A DNA stretch of 64,000 nt from Polyangiaceae bacterium UTPRO1 (GTDB taxonomy: Bacteria; Desulfobacterota; Binatia; UTPRO1): contig MWST01000004.1 of NCBI GenBank assembly GCA_002050235.1, positions 1-64,000 on the forward strand, written 5' to 3'. A program made the translations under genes and the position numbers. Position 1 is the stretch's first letter. Each line of letters opens with the position of its first letter. Shown piece after piece: positions 8,579-16,673 of this stretch. Under the pieces are notes generated by a model that saw only the letters and a list, made by a program, of their open reading frames with translations, was not told the origin of the DNA and made no database searches.

Positions 8579-11386
8579 TTACAAGAGGCTCCGCAGGTAG
8601 TCTTCGGTGCTGGCCCGGATGCGCTCGGCCTTCGCCCGCGGGTCTTCCTCGACTACGATCTCGTCGGGAGCGACCTTGAAAAGCGGCTGGCCCTTGCGGA
8701 CGACGACGCCGCTAGTCGGCATGAGGACGTCGACGATGGTGCCGGCGAAGGGCGCGTGCACCTTGTTGAACATCTTCATGACCTCGATGATGTAGAGGGG
8801 CTGTCCCTTCTCGAAGTGCGACCCTGCGGTGACGAAGGGCGGGAGCCCCGGCGCCTCCTGGGCGTAGAAGGTGCCGCCCATGGTCGCCACGATCTCGTCT
8901 GCCTTGGTGACCGGCGGCGGCACGAGCACCTTACGCATCGCGTCCTGCAGTTTCGGATCGAGGAGCCGCTCGGGGATGGTGATGGTGAGATCGTCCTCGA
9001 GCTTCAGGTCGTAGAAGCCGACCTTGGCGGCGATCAGAGGCAGGAGCGCCAGGATCTCGATGCCGAGTTGGTGCCCGGCGTGCGCCGCCCGGACGCGCCC
9101 CCAGGCCGCGGCGTCGAATCCGAAGGCGGGCTCGTCGCCGGCGAGCGCCGCATCGATCTCGGGCCAGGCGAGATCGGCGGCGCGCGCCTTGACCTTGTCG
9201 TAGAAGGCGAGCGCCGTTTCGAGGTGGTCGCGGTCATGGTCCCAGATACGGTGGGCGGCGGCGGCGGTCGGGGTGTCGAGGTGGAGCAGGCGATAGGTCT
9301 CGGAGAGGATGCGCACGGGATTGCGCTGCCAGATCACGTGGTTGTCGGCGAAGACGAAGTCGCGGTGGTGGCGGCTGAGCCATGCCGAGAGGAAGTGCGG
9401 CTCTTCGACCAGGCGCTCGATGGGCCGCTTGAGGAGCGTCTCCTTGAGGTCGAGGACCCGGCGCGTCGCCTCGACCGTCTCGGGCGCTGCGCCGCTCGTC
9501 GCCGCGCGTGCGATGCGCTCGAAGGCATGGCCGAGGTCGATCGACCGCGCTTCCTCTGCGAGCTGGCCGACGAGCGTCAGGTAGGGCACCACGAACTTGG
9601 TCGTCGGCTTCGCCCACGGGTCGCGGGCGAGAAACCAGGTGAGGATGCCGTAGTGGAACTCGAGGTTGGTGGCGAGGTCGATGCCGCGGATCGTGGTGCG
9701 GCGGAAGATCTCGACGAGGCGCTCCCAGCTCTCGTGCCGGCTGTCGCCGGTGGCGAGGAGCAGCGCGATGTTCGAGTCGTAGGCGCCGGCGAGGCGGTAG
9801 CGCATGAAAAGACCGGTGTCGGGGTTCTTGATGCAGATGCCCTGGTCGTCGCGGATCTCGCCCGCGATCGGGTCGGACCACGAGATGATGACGCCGCCGG
9901 CAGCGGGAGCGAGGGCCCGGTCGGTGGCGTTCAGCCGCGCCTCGATCGCGGCGCGGCTGCGTCCGACGCGGACGGGCTTCGGCAGACGCGCCTTGTGGCG
10001 CGCGATCAGCGCCATCGCTTCGACCAGCGACTCGACGTCGAAGTGCTCCGTCGGGTCGTCGGGGTTGGCGAAGCGGAGCGCGTAGCAGAGCTCCGATACC
10101 CGGTGCTCGACCTGGATGCGAGTGTTCACCTCCATGAAGTAGTGGCGGTCGCCGTCGACGATGCACTCGAAGGTCGACGCCGAATCGAGCTTCACGGCGC
10201 GTCCGAAGCGCTCGGCCTGTTCTTCCATGCGCGCCAGCGTCGCCAGATCGCTAGTCAGCGCCGCGGCCTTGGCCTCGAGGCCGGCGGCTCGCGCTTCGGC
10301 GATGGCATCTTCCAGGCCCTCGCGGGTGACCGAAACCTCGACGAGCTTCTGCTCGTGCATCTGCAGCGAGCAATCGCGGCCGCCGAGCGCGATGCACCAC
10401 TCGCCGTTGCCGAGGATCTGGATCTCGTTGTGGCGGGTCTGCTCGATGTTGAGCTCGAGCAGGATGTTCTTGTTGTCGCCGACGCCGGTGGCTTTGACCT
10501 CGGCGAGCACCTCGCGGACGAGCGCCGGAACTTGCGCCGCCACGTCGAAGATGCGCTGGCCCTTGCCGCCGCCCCCGCCGATGGCTTTCAGGCGGAAGCG
10601 CCGGCCGGGCTGATCGGCGAGGAGCTTCACCGCTTCCAGACGCAGGGTCTCGGCGAGCTCGTCGATCGAGAACAGGTCGATCCGGGCGCGGTACGACGCG
10701 TCGAGGAGCTGTTCGGCGGCGGCGGCGAGCGCGATCTTCGGGTCCGCCAGGGCGGCGACGTCGAGACCGCGCTGTTTCGCCAGGCGCCGCAGGTCCTCAC
10801 GGCCGGGGTACAAGCGGAGCAGCGTGCGCGTCGTCGCGTCGTTGATACCCGGTGTCACCGAGACGTCGTTGGCGATCGCGGTGCGCTTGGCCTCGTCTTT
10901 CGCGCCGGCGGCGGTCTGGGTGTACGCGCACGGGCCGATGAACCCGAGTCCGGCGTCTTCCAGGCGGCGCACGAACTCCGCATCCTCGGCCATGAAGCCA
11001 TAGCCGGCGAACACGTAGCCGTATCCGTGTTCGCGGCAGATCCCGATCATCTGCTCGATCCGCTCGCCGCGCTCTTCCTTGGTGGTGCCCGTGTAGTCGG
11101 GGACCGCGTGGACGTGGCGCGGATCCATGATCCGCAGCTCCGGCGAGAGGGCGCGCGGGAACACGATGCTGTCGCGCTCCGACAGCAGGATCCCGACCCG
11201 GGTGATGCCCATCTCGTGGAAGACGTCGATCGCCTCCTTGCGGATGGGGCCGCGGCAGACGATCAGCACGCCCATGTCGTCGCAGGCGAAGGAACGCGTC
11301 CAGGGAGTGCCGGCACGGCCGAGGCGGCGGTCGCGGTGCACCAGCGGGTTATCGTCGTATGAAGACGCGGGCTCGGATGTCGTCAT
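8579..11386 (-). CDS. Acyl-CoA carboxylase alpha chain: biotin carboxylase fused to BCCP
   Basis: 935 residues. The biotin carboxylase core (about 38-520) has the ATP-grasp glycine loop GGGGGKGQRI at 270-279 and MEVNTRIQVEH at 418-428. A linker domain follows, then a C-terminal biotinyl domain with EVMKMF, the biotin lysine being K871. Relative to ordinary AccC there is an extra segment of roughly 80 residues (about 181-262) inside the ATP-grasp region. It carboxylates biotin with bicarbonate and ATP. The partner carboxyltransferase is probably the chain at 12566-14272, which has a near-copy of this gene's promoter. Acetyl-, propionyl- or longer acyl-CoA specificity cannot be told. Confidence 0.88.
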   Translation of the reverse strand: MTTSEPASSYDDNPLVHRDRRLGRAGTPWTRSFACDDMGVLIVCRGPIRKEAIDVFHEMGITRVGILLSERDSIVFPRALSPELRIMDPRHVHAVPDYTGTTKEERGERIEQMIGICREHGYGYVFAGYGFMAEDAEFVRRLEDAGLGFIGPCAYTQTAAGAKDEAKRTAIANDVSVTPGINDATTRTLLRLYPGREDLRRLAKQRGLDVAALADPKIALAAAAEQLLDASYRARIDLFSIDELAETLRLEAVKLLADQPGRRFRLKAIGGGGGKGQRIFDVAAQVPALVREVLAEVKATGVGDNKNILLELNIEQTRHNEIQILGNGEWCIALGGRDCSLQMHEQKLVEVSVTREGLEDAIAEARAAGLEAKAAALTSDLATLARMEEQAERFGRAVKLDSASTFECIVDGDRHYFMEVNTRIQVEHRVSELCYALRFANPDDPTEHFDVESLVEAMALIARHKARLPKPVRVGRSRAAIEARLNATDRALAPAAGGVIISWSDPIAGEIRDDQGICIKNPDTGLFMRYRLAGAYDSNIALLLATGDSRHESWERLVEIFRRTTIRGIDLATNLEFHYGILTWFLARDPWAKPTTKFVVPYLTLVGQLAEEARSIDLGHAFERIARAATSGAAPETVEATRRVLDLKETLLKRPIERLVEEPHFLSAWLSRHHRDFVFADNHVIWQRNPVRILSETYRLLHLDTPTAAAAHRIWDHDRDHLETALAFYDKVKARAADLAWPEIDAALAGDEPAFGFDAAAWGRVRAAHAGHQLGIEILALLPLIAAKVGFYDLKLEDDLTITIPERLLDPKLQDAMRKVLVPPPVTKADEIVATMGGTFYAQEAPGLPPFVTAGSHFEKGQPLYIIEVMKMFNKVHAPFAGTIVDVLMPTSGVVVRKGQPLFKVAPDEIVVEEDPRAKAERIRASTEDYLRSLL

Positions 11387-11402
11387 GCGGGAAGGCGCAC
11401 TT

Positions 11403-11431
11403 ACCTATGGCGGACGGAGCCAAAACGCCAG
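11403..11431 (-). promoter_or_regulatory. Candidate promoter of the carboxylase alpha gene
   Basis: CTGGCG-N17-ATAGGT on the minus strand, ending 16 nt before ATG 11386; the spacer begins with TTTT. It closely matches the element at 14288-14316 upstream of the carboxyltransferase. Box assignments are inference. Confidence 0.45.
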
Positions 11432-11446
11432 TGGCTCGAGGGTGGT

Positions 11447-11833
11447 TCAGCCCATCAGGAACTTGCCGTTCGCGGCTGCGACGGGACGCTCGCGCGCATC
11501 CTGCCAGGCAATCGCCCGCACGTGCGAGATCCGGCGGCCGAGCTTGAAGATCTCGGCGCAGGCGCGGGTTTCACGCGGGCCCGCCGAGCGCAGGTAGTCG
11601 ATCGTGAAGGTGATCGGTCGCGGTACGTTGGCGAGGCCGCTCTCGGCGAGGAGGCGGACGATTGCGGTCATCTCGAGGAACGAGCCGATGACGCCGCCGT
11701 GGATAGCCGGCAGGCCGGTGTTGCCGATGAGGTCGGGGCGGAAGGGCAAGAGGCACTCCGTGCCGGTGCGCGTCTCCTCGACGTCGATGCCGAGAAGGCG
11801 CGCATAGGGGATCGCTGCGACCAGGCGGTTCAC
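11447..11833 (-). CDS. PaaI-family hotdog thioesterase (second of a tandem pair)
   Basis: 128 residues with one hotdog fold: LLGIDVEET, LPAIHGGVIGSFLEMTA (HGG catalytic loop) and ITFTIDYLRS. The family hydrolyses acyl-CoA or phenylacetyl-type thioesters as homotetramers. It starts at GTG 11833, which overlaps the previous stop as GTGA, so it is coupled to its neighbour. The pair may form a mixed hotdog complex that trims acyl-CoAs handled by the flanking carboxylase; that role is inferred from position only. Confidence 0.8.
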   Translation of the reverse strand: MNRLVAAIPYARLLGIDVEETRTGTECLLPFRPDLIGNTGLPAIHGGVIGSFLEMTAIVRLLAESGLANVPRPITFTIDYLRSAGPRETRACAEIFKLGRRISHVRAIAWQDARERPVAAANGKFLMG

Positions 11834-12327
11834 TGGCTGCCGCCGTCCGGACGGCCGACGCTGCTGAAGGGACTGCCGCCGCTGCCGGAGCCGATCATGA
11901 AGGTCCCGAGGCAGCCGGCGAACGGGTCATCCGGCTCGTCGTCCCAGGCGGTGGCGCGCACGAAGGCGACGTTGTGTCCGAGCTTGTAGCACTCGGCGCG
12001 GGCGAAGAGCTCCCGTTCCGGCGCGGCAGCGCGCAGGTAGTCGACCCGGAGGTCGATGGTCGCGATCGCCACGAGCTCTTCCATGGCGCAGGCGACGGCG
12101 ATTCCGGAAGCTTGGTCGATGAGCGTCGTGATGACGCCGCCGAAGACCACCCGGCGCTGCGGATCGCCGATGAGCTCCTCGTGCCAGGGGAGGGCCAAGA
12201 CCGCGAAGCCGGGGCCGGTCTCGACGACCCGCATGCGCAGCCGCCCCGCGTGCGGCGTGAACCGCCCGATGTCGAACTTGGCCGGTCCGAAGACGGCTCT
12301 CATCGCGTACTTGCGGTCCGCAGCCAT
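11830..12327 (-). CDS. PaaI-family hotdog thioesterase (first of a tandem pair)
   Basis: 165 residues. The hotdog domain covers about 20-145, with RRVVFGGVITTLIDQASG (FGG in place of HGG) and IATIDLRVDYLRAA. The C-terminal Gly/Ser-rich tail of about 20 residues is probably disordered. The missing His of the usual HGG loop, present in the partner, suggests this chain could be structural in a heteromer. Upstream, TTGACT at 12362-12367 could be a -35 box with AAAGTC 18 nt downstream. Confidence 0.8.
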   Translation of the reverse strand: MAADRKYAMRAVFGPAKFDIGRFTPHAGRLRMRVVETGPGFAVLALPWHEELIGDPQRRVVFGGVITTLIDQASGIAVACAMEELVAIATIDLRVDYLRAAAPERELFARAECYKLGHNVAFVRATAWDDEPDDPFAGCLGTFMIGSGSGGSPFSSVGRPDGGSQ

Positions 12328-12565
12328 GGTGAGCGCGGACTTTCGACGGCAGGCGCGACCGAGTCAAGCGCGGTCCGGGCGCGCGGCTCGCGGGGGCGGA
12401 CCGTAGCCGCGGCGCCGCTCCGCCGCCTGCCGGCGCGCGAGGTCGTCGTGAGGCTGGGTCAGGTGCCCGGCGCCTCGGCCCGGTATCGCAGCGCGCGCCC
12501 GATGCCGTGTACGACGAAAGCGATCTACCGGATGGTGCCGGAGCGGCGGCTCATGGTTGCCGCCA

Positions 12566-14272
12566 TCAGTGGAACTCGCGCTGGACGCCGGTCATCGGGC
12601 CGGGGACGTAGTGACGCAGCAGGAACTCGAGGTTTCCGGCGAGTACGCGGCGGAGGTCCGAGGGCATCACGATCTCGGAGATCGACCCCAGGCTCAGCGC
12701 CTCGCGCGGGTTCATGAGCTCGCGCTCGTAGCGCTGGTTGAGCTCCCCTTCCTGGGCTTTCAGCCACTCGGCGATCGCCGCCTCGTCGTCGCCGGCCTTG
12801 CGGCGCCTGGCGGCCGTGTTGCGGGCCTGCTTGAGCTCGGTCTTGTAGACGTATTCCTTGCCGGCCGGGCCCATCACCGCGACCCGCGTCGTCGGCAGCG
12901 CCAGCACGATGTCGGCGCCGGTGGCGTAGCTGTTGAAGGCCGCGTAGGCGCCGCCGAAGGCGTTGCGGAGGATCAAGAGGATGCGCGGCGTGCGCAGGTC
13001 GATGATGGCGTCGAGCATGGCCCGCCCGGCCTGGACGATGCCGCGGCTCTCCTGATCTTTGCCGGGGAGGAAGCCGGTCGTGTCCTCGATGAAGACGACC
13101 GGCGTGTTGTAGAGGCTGCAGAAGCGGACGAAGCGCGCGATCTTGAAGGCGGCGTCGACGTCGATCTGGCCGCTCGCGACGGCGCTGTTGTTGGCGACGA
13201 AGCCGACGACGTTGCCGTTCAGGCGGCCGAAGGCGGTGATCGCATTGCGCGCACGGTCGGGCTGCAGCTCGAAGTAGTCGCCGTGGTCGCAGATGCGCTC
13301 GATGATGATCGAGACGTCCACCGGGGTGTTGAAGCCGGTCGGCGAATTGAACGCCTTCCGCAGCAGGACGTCGATCTCGGTCGTAGCGCGATCGATGGGG
13401 TCGGAGGTCTTCTCGACCGGCGGCGCCACCGCGTTCGAGTTCGGCAGGTAGCTGAGGAGGCGCTCGGCGGTGCGGAGGGCGCCGACCTCGTCGGCCACCG
13501 TGAGGTCGACGACGCCCGAGGCGCCGTGCACCTTCGGACCGCCGAGGTCGTCGGGAGTCACGTCCTCGCCGAGCACGCTCTTGATGACGCCGGGGCCGGT
13601 GAGTCCGAAGAAGGTGTCGGCGGGCTGGATCATGAAGCTGCCCTGGCGCGGCAGGTAGGAGCCGCCGCCCGCGTTGTAGCCGAACATGCACATCACGCTC
13701 GGAACGATGCCGCTGATCTTGCGCAGTGCCGTGAAAGCTTCGGCATAGCCGTCGAGCCCGCCGATCCCGGCGGGCACGTAGGCGCCGGCGCTGTCGTTCA
13801 TGCCGACGAGCGGCATGCCGCGGTCGCCGGCGAGGTAGATGAGGTTGGCGAGCTTGCGGCCGTTGGTGGCGTCCATGGAGCCGGCGCGCACGGTGAAGTC
13901 GTGGCCGTATAGCGCGACGTCGCGGCCCCCGATCTGCACTACTGCAGTCACCAGCGAGGCGCCGTCCAGGTTCTTGCCCCAGTTCTGGTAGAAGACCGTC
14001 GGTTCGCTGCCCGGGTCCTTGAGGACGTCGATCCGCTCCCAGACCGTCATGCGGCCCTTGGCGTGCTGGCGGAGCGTCGCTAGTACGCCGGCGGCCGTGT
14101 ACGGGCGACGACGGAGCTCCTCGCCGGCTGCGACCGCTTCGTCGTAGGGGCCGCTCGGAGGCGGCGCCGCGTCGCCCGCGTCGCTTAGGGGATCGTCGAG
14201 CGTCGGTACGACGCGGGCGGCGGCGGTGCGGGGTTTCGGCGGGGCGTCGGTGCTGGTCTTGGTCATCGTCAT
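12566..14272 (-). CDS. Acyl-CoA carboxylase carboxyltransferase (beta) chain
   Basis: 568 residues from ATG 14272; a GTG at 14377 would add 35 low-complexity residues across the candidate promoter. Two crotonase-like lobes are visible: an N-lobe with [19 protein letters not shown] and [12 protein letters not shown], and a C-lobe with EDTTGFLPG and [15 protein letters not shown]. These are the oxyanion-hole patterns of carboxyltransferases using carboxybiotin and an acyl-CoA. About 45 residues before the first lobe are Pro/Ala-rich. It most likely pairs with the fused BC-BCCP chain at 8579-11386, since the two genes share promoter design and flank the thioesterases. The acyl substrate is unknown. 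Confidence 0.88.
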   Translation of the reverse strand: MTMTKTSTDAPPKPRTAAARVVPTLDDPLSDAGDAAPPPSGPYDEAVAAGEELRRRPYTAAGVLATLRQHAKGRMTVWERIDVLKDPGSEPTVFYQNWGKNLDGASLVTAVVQIGGRDVALYGHDFTVRAGSMDATNGRKLANLIYLAGDRGMPLVGMNDSAGAYVPAGIGGLDGYAEAFTALRKISGIVPSVMCMFGYNAGGGSYLPRQGSFMIQPADTFFGLTGPGVIKSVLGEDVTPDDLGGPKVHGASGVVDLTVADEVGALRTAERLLSYLPNSNAVAPPVEKTSDPIDRATTEIDVLLRKAFNSPTGFNTPVDVSIIIERICDHGDYFELQPDRARNAITAFGRLNGNVVGFVANNSAVASGQIDVDAAFKIARFVRFCSLYNTPVVFIEDTTGFLPGKDQESRGIVQAGRAMLDAIIDLRTPRILLILRNAFGGAYAAFNSYATGADIVLALPTTRVAVMGPAGKEYVYKTELKQARNTAARRRKAGDDEAAIAEWLKAQEGELNQRYERELMNPREALSLGSISEIVMPSDLRRVLAGNLEFLLRHYVPGPMTGVQREFH

Positions 14273-14287
14273 GGCCGGAGCGGTTTT

Positions 14288-14316
14288 ACCTAATGGGGGA
14301 GAACGAAAAAGGCCAG
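14288..14316 (-). promoter_or_regulatory. Candidate promoter of the carboxyltransferase gene
   Basis: CTGGCC-N17-TTAGGT on the minus strand, ending 15 nt before ATG 14272, with a T-rich spacer start. It has nearly the same layout as 11403-11431. TTAGGT also occurs upstream of etfB. Confidence 0.45.
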
Positions 14317-14446
14317 CATCCCGGTCCCGCTCGGACCGGGGTGACAAGCGCTCCCGGACGGGTAGTATGGAATCCACGCCGACGCGCGCCAGTGCCGCCC
14401 ACCTCCCTCCCGCCGCCCGGCGATGTCACTACCGATGAGGAGAACG

Positions 14447-14743
14447 ATGGCCGGCGAACGACACGTCGATGTGTGGGGAAGGGAAGCGCCCGCAACCGAA
14501 CCCGTCGAGCGTGAAGCCCAGGCCGAGAGGGTGCTCGCCGCCGCGGTCCTGCACCTGGCATTCGAGGACCTCGAGAAGCACCGCGACGCCAGGGAAGTGC
14601 GGCGCCGGCGGGTATTTCGCGACGCCCGGACGTGGGTCGAGTCGGACGAACGACGGTGGCCGTTCTCGTTCCTCAACGTGTGCGACCTGCTCGATCTCTC
14701 GCCCGAGGCGCTCCGCGCGAAGCTGCGCGCCCTTCGCAACTGA
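14447..14743 (+). CDS. Small protein of unknown function, paralogue of the 1508 protein
   Basis: 98 residues from ATG 14447, chosen because GAGGAG lies 4 nt upstream. The helical core runs from about residue 25 to the end: AERVLAAAVLHLAFEDL, then FRDARTWVESD, then PFSFLNVCDLLDLSPEAL and a final LRAKLRALRN. It matches the core of the 134-residue protein at 1508-1912 without that protein's tail. The closing segment resembles a helix-turn-helix. It is divergent from the carboxyltransferase gene. No function can be assigned. Confidence 0.72.
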   Translation: MAGERHVDVWGREAPATEPVEREAQAERVLAAAVLHLAFEDLEKHRDAREVRRRRVFRDARTWVESDERRWPFSFLNVCDLLDLSPEALRAKLRALRN

Positions 14744-14783
14744 CGAAGCGCGGCCGCCGGGCGGCGTCCGCTTCCGGCGACGC

Positions 14784-15248
14784 TCACCGAGCCGCGGTGA
14801 CGTTCTCGAAGGTAGCCCGGTCGCCGACCTTCACGCCGTGCGCGTCGCTGAAGCCGGCATGAACCTCGAGCACGTAGCGTGACGGCGCGCCGATGGTGCG
14901 CGAGGTCGTCGTGAAGGGGACCGCGTTCTTCACGATACCGACCACCTTCGGATCGTCGTCGAGGAAGATCATGTCGAGGGGCAGCACCGTGTTCTTCATC
15001 CAGAAAGGATGCTCGACGGCGGCGTCGAAGACGAAGAGCATGCCGGCGCCGGCGCCGAGCTCCTTGCGGTACATGAGGCCGAGCGCCTGCTGCGCCGGCG
15101 TGGCGGCGATCTCTACGGCGACCGGCACGTCGCCCCCGACCGCGTGCAGCACCACCCGCGGCTCGCTCGCACAGGCCGCGGCGCAGAAAGCGAGCGTCAG
15201 GGACACGACCCGGAGCGCGTGTGGCAAGGCGGACGGGATCCGGAACAC
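14784..15248 (-). CDS. DUF192 family secreted protein
   Basis: 154 residues. An N-terminal signal sequence (LRVVSLTLAFCAAACA) is followed by the DUF192 domain with QQALGLMYRKEL, GMLFVF, HPFWMKNTVLPLDMIFLD, and a C-terminal SRYVLEVHAGF. DUF192 proteins are small, often exported and of unclear role; some are linked to cell envelope or cyclase clusters. The start is GTG 15248, with TATACC only 6 nt upstream, which would make a nearly leaderless transcript. It is downstream of and convergent with the 14447 gene. Confidence 0.85.
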   Translation of the reverse strand: MFRIPSALPHALRVVSLTLAFCAAACASEPRVVLHAVGGDVPVAVEIAATPAQQALGLMYRKELGAGAGMLFVFDAAVEHPFWMKNTVLPLDMIFLDDDPKVVGIVKNAVPFTTTSRTIGAPSRYVLEVHAGFSDAHGVKVGDRATFENVTAAR

Positions 15249-15312
15249 GGGTCGGGTATAGCAGACTCGGGCCGGGTCGCGAGTCGACCGCCGGCGCGGT
15301 CGGCACCGGCGG

Positions 15313-15597
15313 TCAGGGCAGGTAGGTGCCGATCACGCGCTCGAACTCGGGAAAGTAGCGCGACACCACGCTCACGTCGAAGCGCGAGAGGATCGCGTCC
15401 TTCGGCTCGCGTTCGAGCAGGAACTCGAAGACGGCTTCCACGAAGCGCTCGTCGCTGATGCGGCGGCCGCCGGCGAGCCGGGCGACGAGTGCCGGATCGG
15501 CCGTGACCGCGTGTCGGCTCGATCCGCGCTCGTCTCGTACCTCGACGGCGAACTCGAGCTTCGGCAGCGCGGCGATGCGGGTGACGTCGACGCTCAT
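15313..15597 (-). CDS. Small protein of unknown function coupled to the Asp-hydrolase
   Basis: 94 residues from ATG 15597, which overlaps the hydrolase stop as ATGA. An N-terminal beta-rich half (LPKLEFAVEVRDERG) leads to a helical half with FVEAVFEFLLEREPKDAILSRF and VSRYFPEFERVIG. There is no signal peptide or membrane span, and no cysteine. I do not recognise the family. The tight overlap suggests it is made together with the hydrolase. Confidence 0.65.
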   Translation of the reverse strand: MSVDVTRIAALPKLEFAVEVRDERGSSRHAVTADPALVARLAGGRRISDERFVEAVFEFLLEREPKDAILSRFDVSVVSRYFPEFERVIGTYLP

Positions 15598-16463
15598 GCG
15601 AGGATCCTTTCGAGGTGGCCTGCGATTGCCGCGGGGGCTTCCAGCAGCGGCCAGTGGGAGACGTCTTCGAGTCGGACGAGGTCGGCGCCGGGCAGGCGCT
15701 CCGCGATCCGGGCCGCCATGTGGGCGCCGGAGACCGGATCGAGCATGCCCCAGAGGAAATGGCGCGGCACCGTCGTGGTCTCGAGCGCCCGCACCCAGCG
15801 GGCTGCGTGGCGTTCGCGATCGCGGATGTATCGGATCAGGCGGTGGCCGATCCGATGGCCGCCGCGGCGGACCACGGTCGCCCAGGCGGCGGCGATCTCC
15901 GCAGCGCTCGGCTGGCGCGTCGGCGCGTAGGTAGCGCCGAGCGCCATCGCGAAGGTCTCGGCGGTGACGAGCTCCGCCATCTTCGGCCCCTGTACGGGAT
16001 CGAGGAGTGCTAGCTGCGCCGGCTGCGGGCGGTGGAGGTCGGGATAGAGGCCGCCGTTCATGAACGTGACGCTCGCGAGCTCGGTCCCGAGCCCGCCCTC
16101 GGCGTCGCGGGCGAGGAGCTCCTGCGCCACCGAGACGCCGTAGTCGTGGACGACCAGGTCCGTTCTTGCGATGCCGTGGCGCCGCCAGAGTGCCGCCGCG
16201 AGGTCGGCCTGTTCGAGCAACGAGTAGTCGTGATCGGCGGGCTTGTCGGAGTCGCCGAAGCCGAGGAAGTCGAAGGCGAGGACGCGCCGTCGGGCGCCGA
16301 GGGCCGGCCACACACGGTGCCAATCCCATGACGACGTCGGAAAGCCGTGGAAGACCGTGCACCACCTGCCAGCGCCCGCGACGCGCGTGAAGACGTTCCG
16401 GGGCCCGCTCGCGAGCCGCACCGTCTCGCGCTGTCCGCCCACATACCAGTCGTCGAGCGTCAC
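15594..16463 (-). CDS. Alpha/beta hydrolase of the haloalkane dehalogenase/epoxide hydrolase type
   Basis: 289 residues from GTG 16463, preceded by GAGGA. Visible elements: oxyanion motif HGFPTSSWDWH; LAFDFLGFGDSDKP; nucleophile elbow VVHDYGVSVAQE, where the nucleophile is aspartate rather than serine; and the final histidine in LEDVSHWPLLE. Asp-nucleophile members hydrolyse C-halogen or epoxide bonds via an ester intermediate. The halide-stabilising residues cannot be fixed without alignment, so the substrate is open. It is divergent from the membrane Fe-S oxidoreductase and coupled to the 94-residue protein. Confidence 0.85.
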   Translation of the reverse strand: MTLDDWYVGGQRETVRLASGPRNVFTRVAGAGRWCTVFHGFPTSSWDWHRVWPALGARRRVLAFDFLGFGDSDKPADHDYSLLEQADLAAALWRRHGIARTDLVVHDYGVSVAQELLARDAEGGLGTELASVTFMNGGLYPDLHRPQPAQLALLDPVQGPKMAELVTAETFAMALGATYAPTRQPSAAEIAAAWATVVRRGGHRIGHRLIRYIRDRERHAARWVRALETTTVPRHFLWGMLDPVSGAHMAARIAERLPGADLVRLEDVSHWPLLEAPAAIAGHLERILA

Positions 16464-16673
16464 GCGCCGTTCCTCGACCGCCGCGGAGCGGGTGTCAAGC
16501 CGCGGCGGCGGCAGCGGCAACGAGCGCTCCGCGCCCGCGCGCCGGTTGGGTGCCGCGATCCGGTTGCTCTCGCGGCCTGCCGCGGGTTGGAGGATGCGAG
16601 CGCTCGCTTCGCCTTGCCGTTCCAGAACCGATCCTTTAGAAAACCGCGCAGCCGCATTGGCAAAGGAGCCGCA

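Noticed and set aside
8756..11362. Plus-strand frame of 868 codons opposite the carboxylase alpha chain
   Set aside because: No motif, composition of a GC-rich shadow; the carboxylase is certain.
11403..14316. Sigma-54 promoter reading of the CTGGC boxes
   Set aside because: The -24/-12 GG-GC spacing is not kept in both copies, so the sigma-70-like reading is preferred.
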